From NCBI RefSeq assembly GCF_029238675.1, contig NZ_JAQWFR010000005.1, positions 22,817-86,816 on the forward strand: a stretch of DNA of 64,000 bases, read 5' to 3'. Below the pieces are notes generated by a model. It saw nothing but the letters and a program-made list of their open reading frames with translations, ran no database searches and was not told the DNA's origin. The stretch's first letter is position 1. Every line of letters begins with the position of its first letter. Origin of the DNA: Oceanicoccus sp. GTDB taxonomy: Bacteria > Pseudomonadota > Gammaproteobacteria > Pseudomonadales > Dasaniaceae. Below, in pieces: positions 19,532 through 28,656 of the stretch. The translations under genes were made by a program, and so were the position numbers.

Positions 19532-20185
19532 ATGCTGAAGAAAGAACGGGTTGAATATATTCAAAACAAATTGCAATCCCTTTACCCAACTCAACCTATC
19601 CCCCTCGACCACAAAGATCCCTATACCCTGCTGGTCGCTGTACTGCTCTCCGCCCAATGCACCGATGAACGGGTAAACCAAGTCACCCCCGCCCTGTTTA
19701 AACTGGCGGACAATCCCTTTGATATGGCTAAGAAAAAAGTCGACGACATCAAAGCCATTATCCGCCCCTGCGGCCTCTCGCCGAAAAAATCCAAAGCTAT
19801 TAAAGTGCTGTCTGAAATGCTGGTGGAACACTATGACGGCGAAGTACCCGCCGATATGGACGCTTTAGAAGAATTACCGGGGGTCGGCCACAAGACAGCC
19901 AGCGTAGTGATGTCGCAGGCCTTTGGCGTGCCGGCCTTTCCGGTGGATACCCATATCCACCGTCTGGCACAACGTTGGGGCCTGACCAGCGGCAAAAATG
20001 TTACCCAAACAGAGAAGGATCTAAAACGTTTATTCCCAGAGAAAAAGTGGAACGCTTTGCATCTGCAAATTATTTATTATGGCCGGGAATACTGCAGCGC
20101 CCGAGGCTGCGATGGCACCGTCTGTGAAATCTGCACTCAATGCTACCCCAACCGAAAAAACCCCAAGAAAACCAAAAAGCCTTAA
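19532..20185 (+). CDS. nth: endonuclease III (Nth-type DNA glycosylase)
   Basis: Base-excision repair glycosylase/AP lyase for oxidised pyrimidines. The helix-hairpin-helix ELPGVGHKTASVVMSQAFG contains the catalytic Lys (about 120), and PVDTHIHRLAQRWGL contains the catalytic Asp. The C-terminal iron-sulphur loop is unusual: the cysteines run C-x4-C-x4-C-x2-C-x2-C rather than the C-x6-C-x2-C-x5-C of Escherichia coli Nth. A basic Lys/Pro tail follows. At 217 aa the length is normal. The gene is inserted between dapC and the Spx/ArsC-like gene, directly after a REP-like element. Confidence 0.92.
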   Translation: MLKKERVEYIQNKLQSLYPTQPIPLDHKDPYTLLVAVLLSAQCTDERVNQVTPALFKLADNPFDMAKKKVDDIKAIIRPCGLSPKKSKAIKVLSEMLVEHYDGEVPADMDALEELPGVGHKTASVVMSQAFGVPAFPVDTHIHRLAQRWGLTSGKNVTQTEKDLKRLFPEKKWNALHLQIIYYGREYCSARGCDGTVCEICTQCYPNRKNPKKTKKP

Positions 20186-20311
20186 GTTGCAATTATCCGC
20201 TTCTATCTAATAGGTGTATGCACTTGTATGACTAACCGTACCAGCTTCTCCTACGGTAAAAATCTTGCTATTCTTGCCCGCCTTCAGCAACCGAAAAACA
20301 GGGCCCAACCC

Positions 20312-20653
20312 GTGACCACCCTCTACGGCATTAAAAACTGCGACACTGTGAAGAAAGCCCGCAAATGGCTGGACCAACAAGGTGCGGACTATCAATTCCA
20401 TGACTTTCGTGAAACCCCCATCACCCAGCGGCAGGTAAAAGCGTGGATTGAACAATTGGGCTGGGACACCGTGGTCAATAAACGCAGCACCAGCTGGAAA
20501 CAGCTGAGCGAAGAACAGCGCAATAGCATGAACGAAAGCTCAGCCATTGCAGCTATTATGGAAAACCCAACACTGGTTAAACGCCCCCTGCTGGACAGGG
20601 ACGGCGAATTTTCTGTGGGCTTCAACGCCAGCACTTACCAGGATATTTTCTAA
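20312..20653 (+). CDS. ArsC/Spx-family thioredoxin-fold protein (YffB-like)
   Basis: Small thioredoxin-fold protein of the arsenate reductase/Spx superfamily, YffB branch, whose cellular role is unsettled. The N-terminus TTLYGIKNCDTVKKARKWL carries a single Cys (NCDT), and the C-terminal half has NPTLVKRPLLDRDGEFSVGF with the conserved KRP. A longer frame opens at ATG 20228, but family members begin at TTLYGIKNCD. A GTG at 20312, with AGGG 8 bases upstream, gives 113 aa, close to E. coli YffB. It precedes dapD by 31 bases, a conserved pairing in pseudomonads. Confidence 0.85.
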   Translation: MTTLYGIKNCDTVKKARKWLDQQGADYQFHDFRETPITQRQVKAWIEQLGWDTVVNKRSTSWKQLSEEQRNSMNESSAIAAIMENPTLVKRPLLDRDGEFSVGFNASTYQDIF

Positions 20654-20684
20654 TTTTTAATCATTTAATCGTTATAGGTGAAAC

Positions 20685-21722
20685 ATGAGCGAACAACTTT
20701 TTAGTATTGGACTGGGCGTAGGCACCCAAAACGCCAAAGGCGAATGGCTAGAAGTCTATTATGCCCAACCACTACTCAACCCCAGCGCTGCATTGGCCGA
20801 AGCCGTTGGCGCCAGCGTTAATTATCAGGGCGGCAACCAGGCCATCAGTCTCGACAAAGGTCAACTGGGCACACTGGAAGCAGCTTTAACCGCTGCCGGC
20901 GAAGCAGACCAGGCAGCTATCGTTAATGCCTTGAAAACCAGCAGCCGACCTTTGGTAGCCACCATCCTGGCCACTGATGACAATCCTGCATCCGTGCCAG
21001 AAGGTTACTTAAAGCTGCAACTGCTTTCACACCGCTTAGTCAAACCACACGGTATTAACCTGAACGGTTTATTCGGTGCACTGCCCAATGTAGCCTGGAC
21101 AAACAAAGGCGCCATTGATCTGGATGAATTGCCTGAAGCACAATTACAGGCACGCCTGAACGGCGAATTACTCAGCGTCGACTGTGTCGATAAATTTCCT
21201 AAAATGACCAACTATGTAGTACCCGCTGGTGTGCGCATTGCCCACACCGCCAGAGTAAGACTGGGTGCTTATATTGGTGAAGGCACCACCATTATGCATG
21301 AAGGGTTTGTTAACTTTAATGCGGGTACTGATGGCCCGGGCATGATCGAAGGTCGTATTTCTGCTGGCGTATTTGTAGGTTCAGGTTCTGACCTTGGTGG
21401 CGGTAGCTCTACCATGGGTACACTATCTGGAGGCGGCAACATTGTCATTTCTGTCGGCAAAGAATGCCTGTTAGGTGCCAACGCGGGTATTGGTATTCCA
21501 TTAGGTGACCGCTGTACTGTTGAGTCTGGCCTTTATATTACTGCGGGTACCAAAGTCACCATGCTGGATGACCAGAACAATGTGGTTGAAACGGCTAAGG
21601 CGAGAGACCTGGCGGGAAAATCAGATTTATTATTCCGTAGAAACTCTGCAACGGGTGCAGTCGAATGTTTAACCAATAAAACGGCGGTTGAATTAAACCA
21701 GGAACTACACGCCAATAACTAA
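20685..21722 (+). CDS. dapD: 2,3,4,5-tetrahydropyridine-2,6-dicarboxylate N-succinyltransferase DapD
   Basis: Succinylates tetrahydrodipicolinate using succinyl-CoA in the lysine/meso-diaminopimelate pathway, two steps before succinyl-DAP desuccinylation and one before DapC. The 345-aa length and N-terminal domain place it in the longer Pseudomonas-type DapD class. The left-handed beta helix contains MHEGFVNFNAGT, EGRISAGVFVGSGSDLGGGSS and GANAGIGIPLGDRC. RBS GGTGAAAC precedes the ATG. Confidence 0.95.
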   Translation: MSEQLFSIGLGVGTQNAKGEWLEVYYAQPLLNPSAALAEAVGASVNYQGGNQAISLDKGQLGTLEAALTAAGEADQAAIVNALKTSSRPLVATILATDDNPASVPEGYLKLQLLSHRLVKPHGINLNGLFGALPNVAWTNKGAIDLDELPEAQLQARLNGELLSVDCVDKFPKMTNYVVPAGVRIAHTARVRLGAYIGEGTTIMHEGFVNFNAGTDGPGMIEGRISAGVFVGSGSDLGGGSSTMGTLSGGGNIVISVGKECLLGANAGIGIPLGDRCTVESGLYITAGTKVTMLDDQNNVVETAKARDLAGKSDLLFRRNSATGAVECLTNKTAVELNQELHANN

Positions 21723-21765
21723 ACCTTTAAGCCAGGCCTCTAAGCAAGGCCTCTGTGCTTTTCTT

Positions 21766-22470
21766 CTACCAGCCCATAGTCGCTTTAACAAAAGGCACTG
21801 TTAAGCGACGCTGCTCTTTTAAAGAAGCATGGTCCAGAATATCCAGTACGTCTAACAGGGCCTCCATGTCGCGCTGGCAACGGTGATAGATAAACTGCAT
21901 CACCTCATCATTCAATTCAAGACCCCGTCCTTCGGCACGTAACTGAATAGCCGCAATTCGCTGCTCATCAGTCAGTGGTTTTAACTGAAAAACAGCCCCC
22001 CAACTCAAGCGCGACGCCAAATCTGCCAGGGCTGTATTTAGCTCCCGCACGGCAGCATTGGCACTAATCACCAAAGCGACCTGTTGCTCCTGTAAACGAT
22101 TAAACAAATGAAATAAGGCTTGCTCCCAGGCACTGTCCCCCATCACCGCATCGATATCATCCAGGCAGACCAGTGATAACTGCTCCAGACCTTCAAACAA
22201 TTCTTCCGGTGGGTAATCCCGCAATTCCTGTAGGGGCAAATAGACTGACGCCAAACCCGCTTCATCCGCCTGATGGCAAGCCGCCTGCAATAAATGACTG
22301 GCACCTGCGCCCCTGGCACCATAGAGATAAATATAACGCTCGCCCTGCCCCGCTAACTGAACGCGTAGCGTCTCAACCAGCAAAGCATTATCACCCCCAT
22401 AGAAATTATCAAAGGTCGTATCATCGCGCAGCTGGACAGCCAGCGGTAATTGCTCAAAAGTAAAACTCAT
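21766..22470 (-). CDS. hda: DnaA regulatory inactivator Hda
   Basis: AAA+ paralogue of DnaA domain III which, with the beta clamp, promotes hydrolysis of DnaA-ATP after initiation. The clamp-binding QLPLAV lies near residue 7. FDNFYGGDNALLVE, the P-loop equivalent YGARGAGASHLLQAA, and Walker B VCLDDIDAV follow, with AAIQLRAEGRGLELNDEV in the lid. The length of 234 aa is normal. It is convergent with dapD and downstream of the PerM-type permease, the same order as in Pseudomonas. Confidence 0.94.
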   Translation of the reverse strand: MSFTFEQLPLAVQLRDDTTFDNFYGGDNALLVETLRVQLAGQGERYIYLYGARGAGASHLLQAACHQADEAGLASVYLPLQELRDYPPEELFEGLEQLSLVCLDDIDAVMGDSAWEQALFHLFNRLQEQQVALVISANAAVRELNTALADLASRLSWGAVFQLKPLTDEQRIAAIQLRAEGRGLELNDEVMQFIYHRCQRDMEALLDVLDILDHASLKEQRRLTVPFVKATMGW

Positions 22471-22505
22471 AAACCGTACATCTAATTCCTGTCAGGGCAT
22501 TTTCT

Positions 22506-23573
22506 TTAGGGGGCGTTGTCTGCTGTATAAAGCTTGCTGTCTTTATAGCTGGTATGGGCATGGCGCAACAACACCATCACCACCGCAGCAACAGGTAAAG
22601 CCAATAACACACCGGTAAAACCGGCAAGCTGGCCGCCGGCCATAATCGCAAAAATAACCGCTACCGGATGCAAACCAATTCTATCGCCCACCAATAACGG
22701 AGTAAGCACCATACCTTCTAATATTTGCCCAATGGCAAATACCACACCCACCGCCAGTAACATCGGCAATTCATAAAACTGAAACCAGGCCGCAATGCCG
22801 GCAACAGTGATGCCAACAATAAAACCCATATAGGGCACTATGCTGGCAAGGCCCGCGATTAAGCCTAAAATAAAGGCCAAATCCAAACCCACAAACTTTA
22901 AGCCAATACTGTAAATAATCCCCAATGCCAACATCACCAATAGCTGGCCACGGATAAAAGCGCCCAGGATCTCATCACACTCGGTGGCCAGTTGCACCAC
23001 TGTAGGCTCAACAGAGCGAGGTAATAAATCCCGCAGATGGGCCATCACAATATCCCAGTCCCGCAGCAAATAAAAAGTCACTACCGGAATCAATACCAGG
23101 TTGGCTAGCCATGTCATCATCGCCAGGCTTGAACCGGCCACCTTTGACCATAGCGTCCCAAGCAAGCCTCCCGCGGACATCCAGTTTTCAGTCAGCACGG
23201 TTTTAAACTGGGTAATGGGCAAACTGTCTTTGGGTAAATTCAGGGTTTGCTGTAGCCAGGGAATAAGCACATCCTGAATAGCATGCAGCCACTGGGGTAT
23301 TTTGGTTGCCAATAAATCCAGCTGCCGACCCAATAGTGGAATCGTTAGCAGCACCAGCACAATCAATACCGAGCTTAGCCCCACAAACACCAACGACACC
23401 GCCAGGGTACGCCCAAGTCCACGCGCCTCTAACCGATCTGCTAAGGGGTCGCCAAGATAGGCCAGCAAAGTACCCACCAGAAAGGGCATCAATATCGGCT
23501 CTAACAACCCAACAAACAGCACTGCCAAAGCCAGTGCCAGCAGCGCCCATACCCGTTGTATATCTGTCATCAA
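22506..23573 (-). CDS. AI-2E/PerM family permease
   Basis: Inner-membrane protein of the AI-2E transporter (formerly UPF0118/PerM) family with about eight membrane spans. Readable signatures include PFLVGTLLAYLGDPLADRLE near the N-terminus and SIVPYMGFIVGI, DRIGLHPVAVIFAIMAGGQL in the C-terminal half. Substrate is unknown; characterised relatives export autoinducer-2 or act as Na+/H+ antiporters. It is 355 aa. It lies between DUF2066 and hda with short gaps, so all three are probably cotranscribed. Confidence 0.88.
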   Translation of the reverse strand: MMTDIQRVWALLALALAVLFVGLLEPILMPFLVGTLLAYLGDPLADRLEARGLGRTLAVSLVFVGLSSVLIVLVLLTIPLLGRQLDLLATKIPQWLHAIQDVLIPWLQQTLNLPKDSLPITQFKTVLTENWMSAGGLLGTLWSKVAGSSLAMMTWLANLVLIPVVTFYLLRDWDIVMAHLRDLLPRSVEPTVVQLATECDEILGAFIRGQLLVMLALGIIYSIGLKFVGLDLAFILGLIAGLASIVPYMGFIVGITVAGIAAWFQFYELPMLLAVGVVFAIGQILEGMVLTPLLVGDRIGLHPVAVIFAIMAGGQLAGFTGVLLALPVAAVVMVLLRHAHTSYKDSKLYTADNAP

Positions 23574-23621
23574 TTTATTCCCTTATTGAAAAATTTAAGG
23601 TGCAAGATTTAAGGTCAAGAC

Positions 23622-24734
23622 TTAAGAGGAAGGCCAAAAATAGTCCAGCACAATATCATAATCACCCTGATAGCTACCCGATATCTGGGGCTGAATTTTT
23701 TTATCCAGGGCAAAAGATTGCTCTAACTGTGTCAGCAAGCCATCGGCTACCAGGCGAACAATAATCTCATCCCCCTCGACACTTAATACATTAGCATGGC
23801 GAACCGCCGCAACCGATTCCAGATAGTTAATCGCCCGGGCATAATTAATAAAATCATCAATACCGCTGAGCCTTAGTAGTACGCCATTGTCGGCGATATT
23901 AACTGGCGCGATAGCGTATTGCTGAGCCAACAACTGCGCCACCTGATCAATAGCTACCGCTATATAATCGTTAGCTGCCATGGCTTCGGCATCAAAACTC
24001 TGTCGCTGCTCCGCATAGTTATACTGCCAACTCCCCAGCCACTCGCCATTGGTTAGCAAGCTAACACGGCCAAACAATACTGTATCCGCCTGATAGCGTT
24101 CAGCGGCGGCATTGGCCTTTGGGTGATTCAATTGCCAGAGTTGGCTGGTGGAAACCGCCACCATATCTTCCAGATCCAGTGTCGGTAATTTAATCGCCAA
24201 ACCCCGGCGCTGCGCATTGATAGTGATGGCCTGAATAATATCGGCATCGGTCTCGGCATTGGCAAAGCGGCGTTTATTGCCCTCGGCTACCACCAGCCAT
24301 AGTAATACCGTGGGGCGATTACTGGACCATAGGGGTAAACCGGCTGCGCGCAGGGTGGCATCTACCAGCTTGGGTTCAAATTCAATTACCGCGTACAGCT
24401 GTTCAGTGGGCTGGTCAGGCTTATCCTCGGTCTTATCAGCCTGCCAAACTAACCCGGGGCGGGTTTCATAGCGGAACTGCCTGGTATATTGAGTGGCTTT
24501 TTTAAGGGCTGCTTTGATGGCCGACTGCTGCGCCAACCCGGCATCGCCGGAAACACGGACAAACACCGTACTCAAGCCCTCACGGGTGGCCCGTCGCAGT
24601 TCCTGGCTGGACTGGGACGCTACCGGTACCGCGATATCATAGAGGCCATCTACCTGCTCAGCAGCAGTCAGCAGCGGAAAAAACAGGCTCAATGCTATAG
24701 CAAGCTTGCAAATGATCAAATGTCGAAAAAACAA
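23622..24734 (-). CDS. DUF2066 domain-containing exported protein
   Basis: Uncharacterised 370-aa protein with a signal peptide (LIICKLAIALSLFFPLLTAAEQ). The DUF2066 region follows: VPVASQSSQELRRATREGLSTVFVRVSGD near the N-terminus, then a domain with RPTVLLWLVV and AVIEFEP. No catalytic motif is seen, and it is probably periplasmic. It is divergent from purM and upstream of perM-hda, a context conserved in pseudomonads. Function unknown. Confidence 0.82.
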   Translation of the reverse strand: MFFRHLIICKLAIALSLFFPLLTAAEQVDGLYDIAVPVASQSSQELRRATREGLSTVFVRVSGDAGLAQQSAIKAALKKATQYTRQFRYETRPGLVWQADKTEDKPDQPTEQLYAVIEFEPKLVDATLRAAGLPLWSSNRPTVLLWLVVAEGNKRRFANAETDADIIQAITINAQRRGLAIKLPTLDLEDMVAVSTSQLWQLNHPKANAAAERYQADTVLFGRVSLLTNGEWLGSWQYNYAEQRQSFDAEAMAANDYIAVAIDQVAQLLAQQYAIAPVNIADNGVLLRLSGIDDFINYARAINYLESVAAVRHANVLSVEGDEIIVRLVADGLLTQLEQSFALDKKIQPQISGSYQGDYDIVLDYFWPSS

Positions 24735-24930
24735 AATAGCTTATCCCAAACCGGTGATTTATGGAGCGCATTGTAGCAATCTCAATCAGTCAGTACAGCT
24801 TTGATCACGATTACGGCAAAGAACCGAATTTATAGTCGTACTCCAGCGGCATTCAAGCTAAAATAGCGCGCCTGTAAACAGACCCTCTAACACTGAACCC
24901 TTAAGACCAAAACAAGAGCCCAGCCAATCC

Positions 24931-25983
24931 ATGAGCGAACAAACTCCCAAACAATCCCTGAGCTATAAAGATGCCGGCGTAGATATCGATGCTGGTAACG
25001 CCCTGGTTGACCGTATCAAACACGTCGCCAGGCGCACCCGTCGCCCCGAGGTGATGGCCGGTCTGGGAGGCTTTGGCGCCCTGTGTGAAATCCCTGAAGG
25101 CTATAAGCAGCCAGTACTGGTCTCCGGCACCGACGGTGTAGGTACTAAATTGCGACTGGCCATGGATCTGGGTATCCATAACACCATCGGTATCGACCTG
25201 GTGGCCATGTGTGTTAATGACCTGATTGTAGCCGGTGCAGAACCGCTGTTTTTCCTCGACTACTACGCCACCGGTAAACTGAATGTTGATACTGCCGCGG
25301 CCGTGGTTGAAGGAATTGGCAAGGGTTGTGAATTATCCGGCTGTTCATTGGTTGGCGGCGAAACCGCTGAAATGCCCGGTATGTACGAAGGCGAAGACTA
25401 CGACCTGGCAGGCTTCTGTGTCGGCGTAGCAGAAAAGTCCGAGATTATTGATGGCAGCAAAGTCAGCACCGGCGACACACTGATTGGCCTGGCCTCATCC
25501 GGCCCTCACTCCAATGGCTATTCCTTAATCCGTAAAATTATCGAAGTCAGCGGTGCTGACCTTAGCCAAAGCGCTGGTGATAAAACCCTGGCAGAAGCTT
25601 TAATGGCCCCCACCCAGATTTACGTTAAGGCGATCCTGGCATTAATGAAAAGCTGCTCTGTTAACGCACTCTCCCATATTACCGGCGGTGGTTTACTGGA
25701 AAACATCCCCCGCGTATTGCCTGACAATGCCAAAGCGGTGATCGATCTAAACAGCTGGCAAATGCCCGAAGTATTTAACTGGCTGCAAGAGCAAGGCAAT
25801 GTTGATGCCGTTGAAATGTACCGCACCTTTAACTGCGGCGTAGGAATGGTGTTAGCGGTACCTGGCAGTGAAGCCGAGCAAGCACTGGCGGTATTAAAAG
25901 AACAGGGCGAAACCCCTTGGGTGATTGGCCAGATTGCCGCTGCGGCAGAAGGCGAAGAACAGGTAGAATTGCAAGGGCTATAA
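24931..25983 (+). CDS. purM: phosphoribosylformylglycinamidine cyclo-ligase (AIR synthetase)
   Basis: ATP-dependent ring closure giving aminoimidazole ribonucleotide, step 5 of purine synthesis. Start [22 protein letters not shown] is the typical N-terminus. [43 protein letters not shown] and [13 protein letters not shown] are all readable. The 350-aa length is normal. It is followed immediately by purN, as usual. Confidence 0.97.
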   Translation: MSEQTPKQSLSYKDAGVDIDAGNALVDRIKHVARRTRRPEVMAGLGGFGALCEIPEGYKQPVLVSGTDGVGTKLRLAMDLGIHNTIGIDLVAMCVNDLIVAGAEPLFFLDYYATGKLNVDTAAAVVEGIGKGCELSGCSLVGGETAEMPGMYEGEDYDLAGFCVGVAEKSEIIDGSKVSTGDTLIGLASSGPHSNGYSLIRKIIEVSGADLSQSAGDKTLAEALMAPTQIYVKAILALMKSCSVNALSHITGGGLLENIPRVLPDNAKAVIDLNSWQMPEVFNWLQEQGNVDAVEMYRTFNCGVGMVLAVPGSEAEQALAVLKEQGETPWVIGQIAAAAEGEEQVELQGL

Positions 25984-25986
25984 TTG

Positions 25987-26646
25987 ATGAGTGCCTCTAC
26001 CTCCCCTTGCAAACTGGTTATCCTGGTTTCTGGCAGCGGCTCCAACCTGCAATCGTTTATTGATGGCATCAACAACGGCAGCCTGTCTGCTGATATCGCT
26101 GCGGTATTTAGCAACCGTCCCAAGGCCTATGGCCTTGAGCGTGCAGCCAATGCTGGTATAGCCACTGAAGCTATTGACCACACCGAGTTTGAAAGCCGCG
26201 AAGCCTTTGATGCCAAACTAATGGAGCGCATCGACAGCTACTCCCCCGACCTGGTTATCCTCGCCGGCTTTATGCGCATACTTACACCGGGCTTTGTGCA
26301 AAATTATCACGGCCGCTTATTGAACATTCATCCTTCATTGTTGCCCAAGTACCCAGGCCTGCACACCCACCAGCGCGCTATTGACGCCGGTGACCCGCAA
26401 ACCGGAGCCACCGTACACTTTGTGACTGAAGAGCTGGACGGAGGCCCTGCCATTATTCAGGCGGCCGTTAATATAGAAACCGGTGACACCGCTGAGACAC
26501 TGGCTAAACGTGTACTCACTAAAGAACATATTATCTACCCGCAGGCAGCGCAGTGGTTTGCTGAAGGTAGACTAACACTGGAGTCTAATAATGCCATACT
26601 GGATAACACCCCACTCTCCGCTGGCGGCTATCAATATAACGATTAG
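25987..26646 (+). CDS. purN: phosphoribosylglycinamide formyltransferase (GAR transformylase)
   Basis: Transfers a formyl group from 10-formyl-THF to GAR in purine synthesis. Motifs: LVILVSGSGSNLQSFID at the N-terminus, the catalytic Asn-His-Asp set with RLLNIHPSLLPKYPGLHTHQRAIDAGD and GATVHFVTEELDGGPAIIQ. A TTG at 25984 directly precedes ATG 25987, and the ATG is taken as the start (219 aa). It starts 3 bases after the purM stop and overlaps the next gene by 56 bases. Confidence 0.96.
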   Translation: MSASTSPCKLVILVSGSGSNLQSFIDGINNGSLSADIAAVFSNRPKAYGLERAANAGIATEAIDHTEFESREAFDAKLMERIDSYSPDLVILAGFMRILTPGFVQNYHGRLLNIHPSLLPKYPGLHTHQRAIDAGDPQTGATVHFVTEELDGGPAIIQAAVNIETGDTAETLAKRVLTKEHIIYPQAAQWFAEGRLTLESNNAILDNTPLSAGGYQYND

Positions 26647-27370
26647 ACGTATCCTGCTAGCTGCATTGCTACTGGGACCCCCTGCCCTGGCCAATGCGAA
26701 CCCCACCCATTCTATAAAGCCCTACAAAGCCATCTACAGCAGTAAAGTAAAAGGCGTGGCGGCGGAAGTGGAGCAAACCCTCAACAAAACCGACAACCAG
26801 CAATGGCAGCTGCGCAGCTATGCCTCTATGCTATTAACCAGTATTGAAAAAAAAGCGACCTTTGTCATAAAAGGCAATCAACTAATACCTCTTAGCTACC
26901 ACTCCAGCAACGGGCTAATCAGTCAACGAAATAGCGAACTGGTATTTGATACAGAAAACCAAACCGTGCTTGATCAGCTACATGGCAAAGAAGCCCTGCC
27001 ATTGATAGAAAACACCTTTGATCATTTAAGCTTTCAGTCGCAACTGCGTTTGGATTTATTAAACGATGCACACTTCAAGCAAAAAACCTATCACCTGATT
27101 GATCGCAGCAAACTCAAAACCTACCAGGTCAAAAAACTGGGTGAAGAAACTATTACTACACCACTGGGTACCTTTACTGCGGTTAAGTTAGAACAGCGCC
27201 GCCCCAACAAAAATAAATACATCCTAATATGGCTAGCCAAAGACTGGGATTATTTTTTACTGCGCATCGTCAGGATTAAAGAGGGTAAAGAAGAATATCA
27301 AATTGATTTAAAAACTGCCGAGCTGGATGGGCAGATGATAAAAAGTATAGAGGGCATCAAAACCGAATAA
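26591..27370 (+). CDS. DUF3108 domain-containing exported protein
   Basis: 259-aa protein with a signal peptide (RRILLAALLLGPPALANA) followed by a DUF3108 domain: PYKAIYSSKVKGVAAEVEQTL, then IPLSYHSSNGLISQRNSELVFD and GTFTAVKLEQRRPNKNKYILIWLAKD. Members are predicted periplasmic and beta-rich and have no settled role. The start at ATG 26591 lies inside purN; a shorter start within the overlap is possible but would trim the signal peptide. Convergent with the thiolase gene, 9 bases away. Confidence 0.84.
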   Translation: MPYWITPHSPLAAINITIRRILLAALLLGPPALANANPTHSIKPYKAIYSSKVKGVAAEVEQTLNKTDNQQWQLRSYASMLLTSIEKKATFVIKGNQLIPLSYHSSNGLISQRNSELVFDTENQTVLDQLHGKEALPLIENTFDHLSFQSQLRLDLLNDAHFKQKTYHLIDRSKLKTYQVKKLGEETITTPLGTFTAVKLEQRRPNKNKYILIWLAKDWDYFLLRIVRIKEGKEEYQIDLKTAELDGQMIKSIEGIKTE

Positions 27371-27379
27371 ACACTATCG

Positions 27380-28561
27380 TTAACATACCTCAAACAAACC
27401 CGCCGCGCCCATACCACCACCAACACACATAGTAATCACCACATACTTTACCCCGCGGCGGCGGCCTTCAATCAATGCATGCCCCACCATGCGAGCACCA
27501 CTCATTCCATAAGGGTGGCCAATCGAAATCGCACCGCCATTGACATTGAGTCGCTCAATAGGAATACCCAGGTGATCACGACAATAAAGCACCTGCACAG
27601 CAAAGGCTTCGTTTAATTCCCACAGACCGATATCATCAATGCTTAAACCGTGGTGCTTTAGCAATTTGGGTATAGCCCATATCGGACCAATACCCATTTC
27701 ATCCGGCTCACAACCGGCGACGGCCATACCTCGATAAACCCCTAACGGCTGCAAACCCCTTTGTTCAGCTAATTGGCTACTCATCAGCACACAAGCCGAG
27801 GCACCGTCCGATAACTGCGAAGCATTACCTGCCGTTATCGAACCACCGTCAATCACAGCATTCAGGCTGGCCAGATTGTCCAACTGGGTTTGCGGGCGGT
27901 TGCCTTCATCTTTGCTTAGCAATACTTCCTCGTAGCTAAGCTCTTTAGTTTCTTGATCAATAACAGATTTTATCGCATTAACCGAAACAATCTCTTGATC
28001 AAAAGCCCCTGCGGCTTGTGCAGCCGCCGTACGCTGCTGGCTTAACAGTGCATATTCATCCTGTGCTTCACGGCTAATGTTATAACGCCTGGCTACCACT
28101 TCTGCGGTTTCCAGCATCGGCCTGTAAATATCGGGGGCTATCTCCAATAGGTCCGGGTCTTCAGCACGAAAGTTATTCATATGCTCATTCTGCACTAGTG
28201 AAATACTTTCTATACCCCCCGCCACCGCAATGGACTGACCATCAAGAATAATCTGTTTGGCGGCGGTGGCAATAGCCATTAAACCGGAGGAGCACTGACG
28301 CTCAATAGACATGGCTGGCACAGTGACGGGCAAACCTGCCCGCAGTGCTATTTGCCGAGCGACATTCATACCGGTTGTGCCCTGCTGCAGCGCACAACCG
28401 AATACACAGTCATCCACTTCGGCGAACTCAATACCTGCACGCTCAAGGGCAGCTTTAACGGGAATCGCACCCAGGCTTGGGCCATTGATATTATTAAAGG
28501 CTCCCCTATAGGCTTTAGCAATGGGAGTGCGGGCGGTGGAAACAATAACAGCTTCGTTCAT
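27380..28561 (-). CDS. acetyl-CoA acyltransferase (thiolase)
   Basis: Thiolase-fold enzyme that cleaves 3-ketoacyl-CoA to acetyl-CoA and a shortened acyl-CoA, or runs the reverse condensation. The nucleophilic Cys is in [14 protein letters not shown] (about residue 90), the His in [20 protein letters not shown] (about 350) and the second Cys in [17 protein letters not shown]. It is 393 aa. There is no fadB neighbour, so the gene is not in a classical fadBA operon and substrate chain length cannot be read from context. It stands alone between a convergent DUF3108 gene and a terminator. Confidence 0.9.
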   Translation of the reverse strand: MNEAVIVSTARTPIAKAYRGAFNNINGPSLGAIPVKAALERAGIEFAEVDDCVFGCALQQGTTGMNVARQIALRAGLPVTVPAMSIERQCSSGLMAIATAAKQIILDGQSIAVAGGIESISLVQNEHMNNFRAEDPDLLEIAPDIYRPMLETAEVVARRYNISREAQDEYALLSQQRTAAAQAAGAFDQEIVSVNAIKSVIDQETKELSYEEVLLSKDEGNRPQTQLDNLASLNAVIDGGSITAGNASQLSDGASACVLMSSQLAEQRGLQPLGVYRGMAVAGCEPDEMGIGPIWAIPKLLKHHGLSIDDIGLWELNEAFAVQVLYCRDHLGIPIERLNVNGGAISIGHPYGMSGARMVGHALIEGRRRGVKYVVITMCVGGGMGAAGLFEVC

Positions 28562-28610
28562 AGATATACCTGATAATAGTCGCGGGTAAAAACCTACTGA
28601 CTATAGACAT

Positions 28611-28640
28611 AAAAAAAGCCGCTAAGTAGCGGCTTTTTAT
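28611..28640. terminator. terminator after sat (bidirectional shape)
   Basis: Stem GCCGCT/AGCGGC with a four-base loop, flanked by A7 on the left and T5 on the right, 17 bases beyond the sat stop codon. Flanking tracts fit termination on either strand, but the gene context (sat ending on the minus strand) makes it the sat-cysC terminator. Confidence 0.85.
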
Positions 28641-28656
28641 AAATCAGGGCTTGGGT

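Noticed and set aside
21734..21752. AGGCCT repeats between dapD and hda as a terminator
   Set aside because: Short 6-bp stem and broken T-run; not convincing as an intrinsic terminator.
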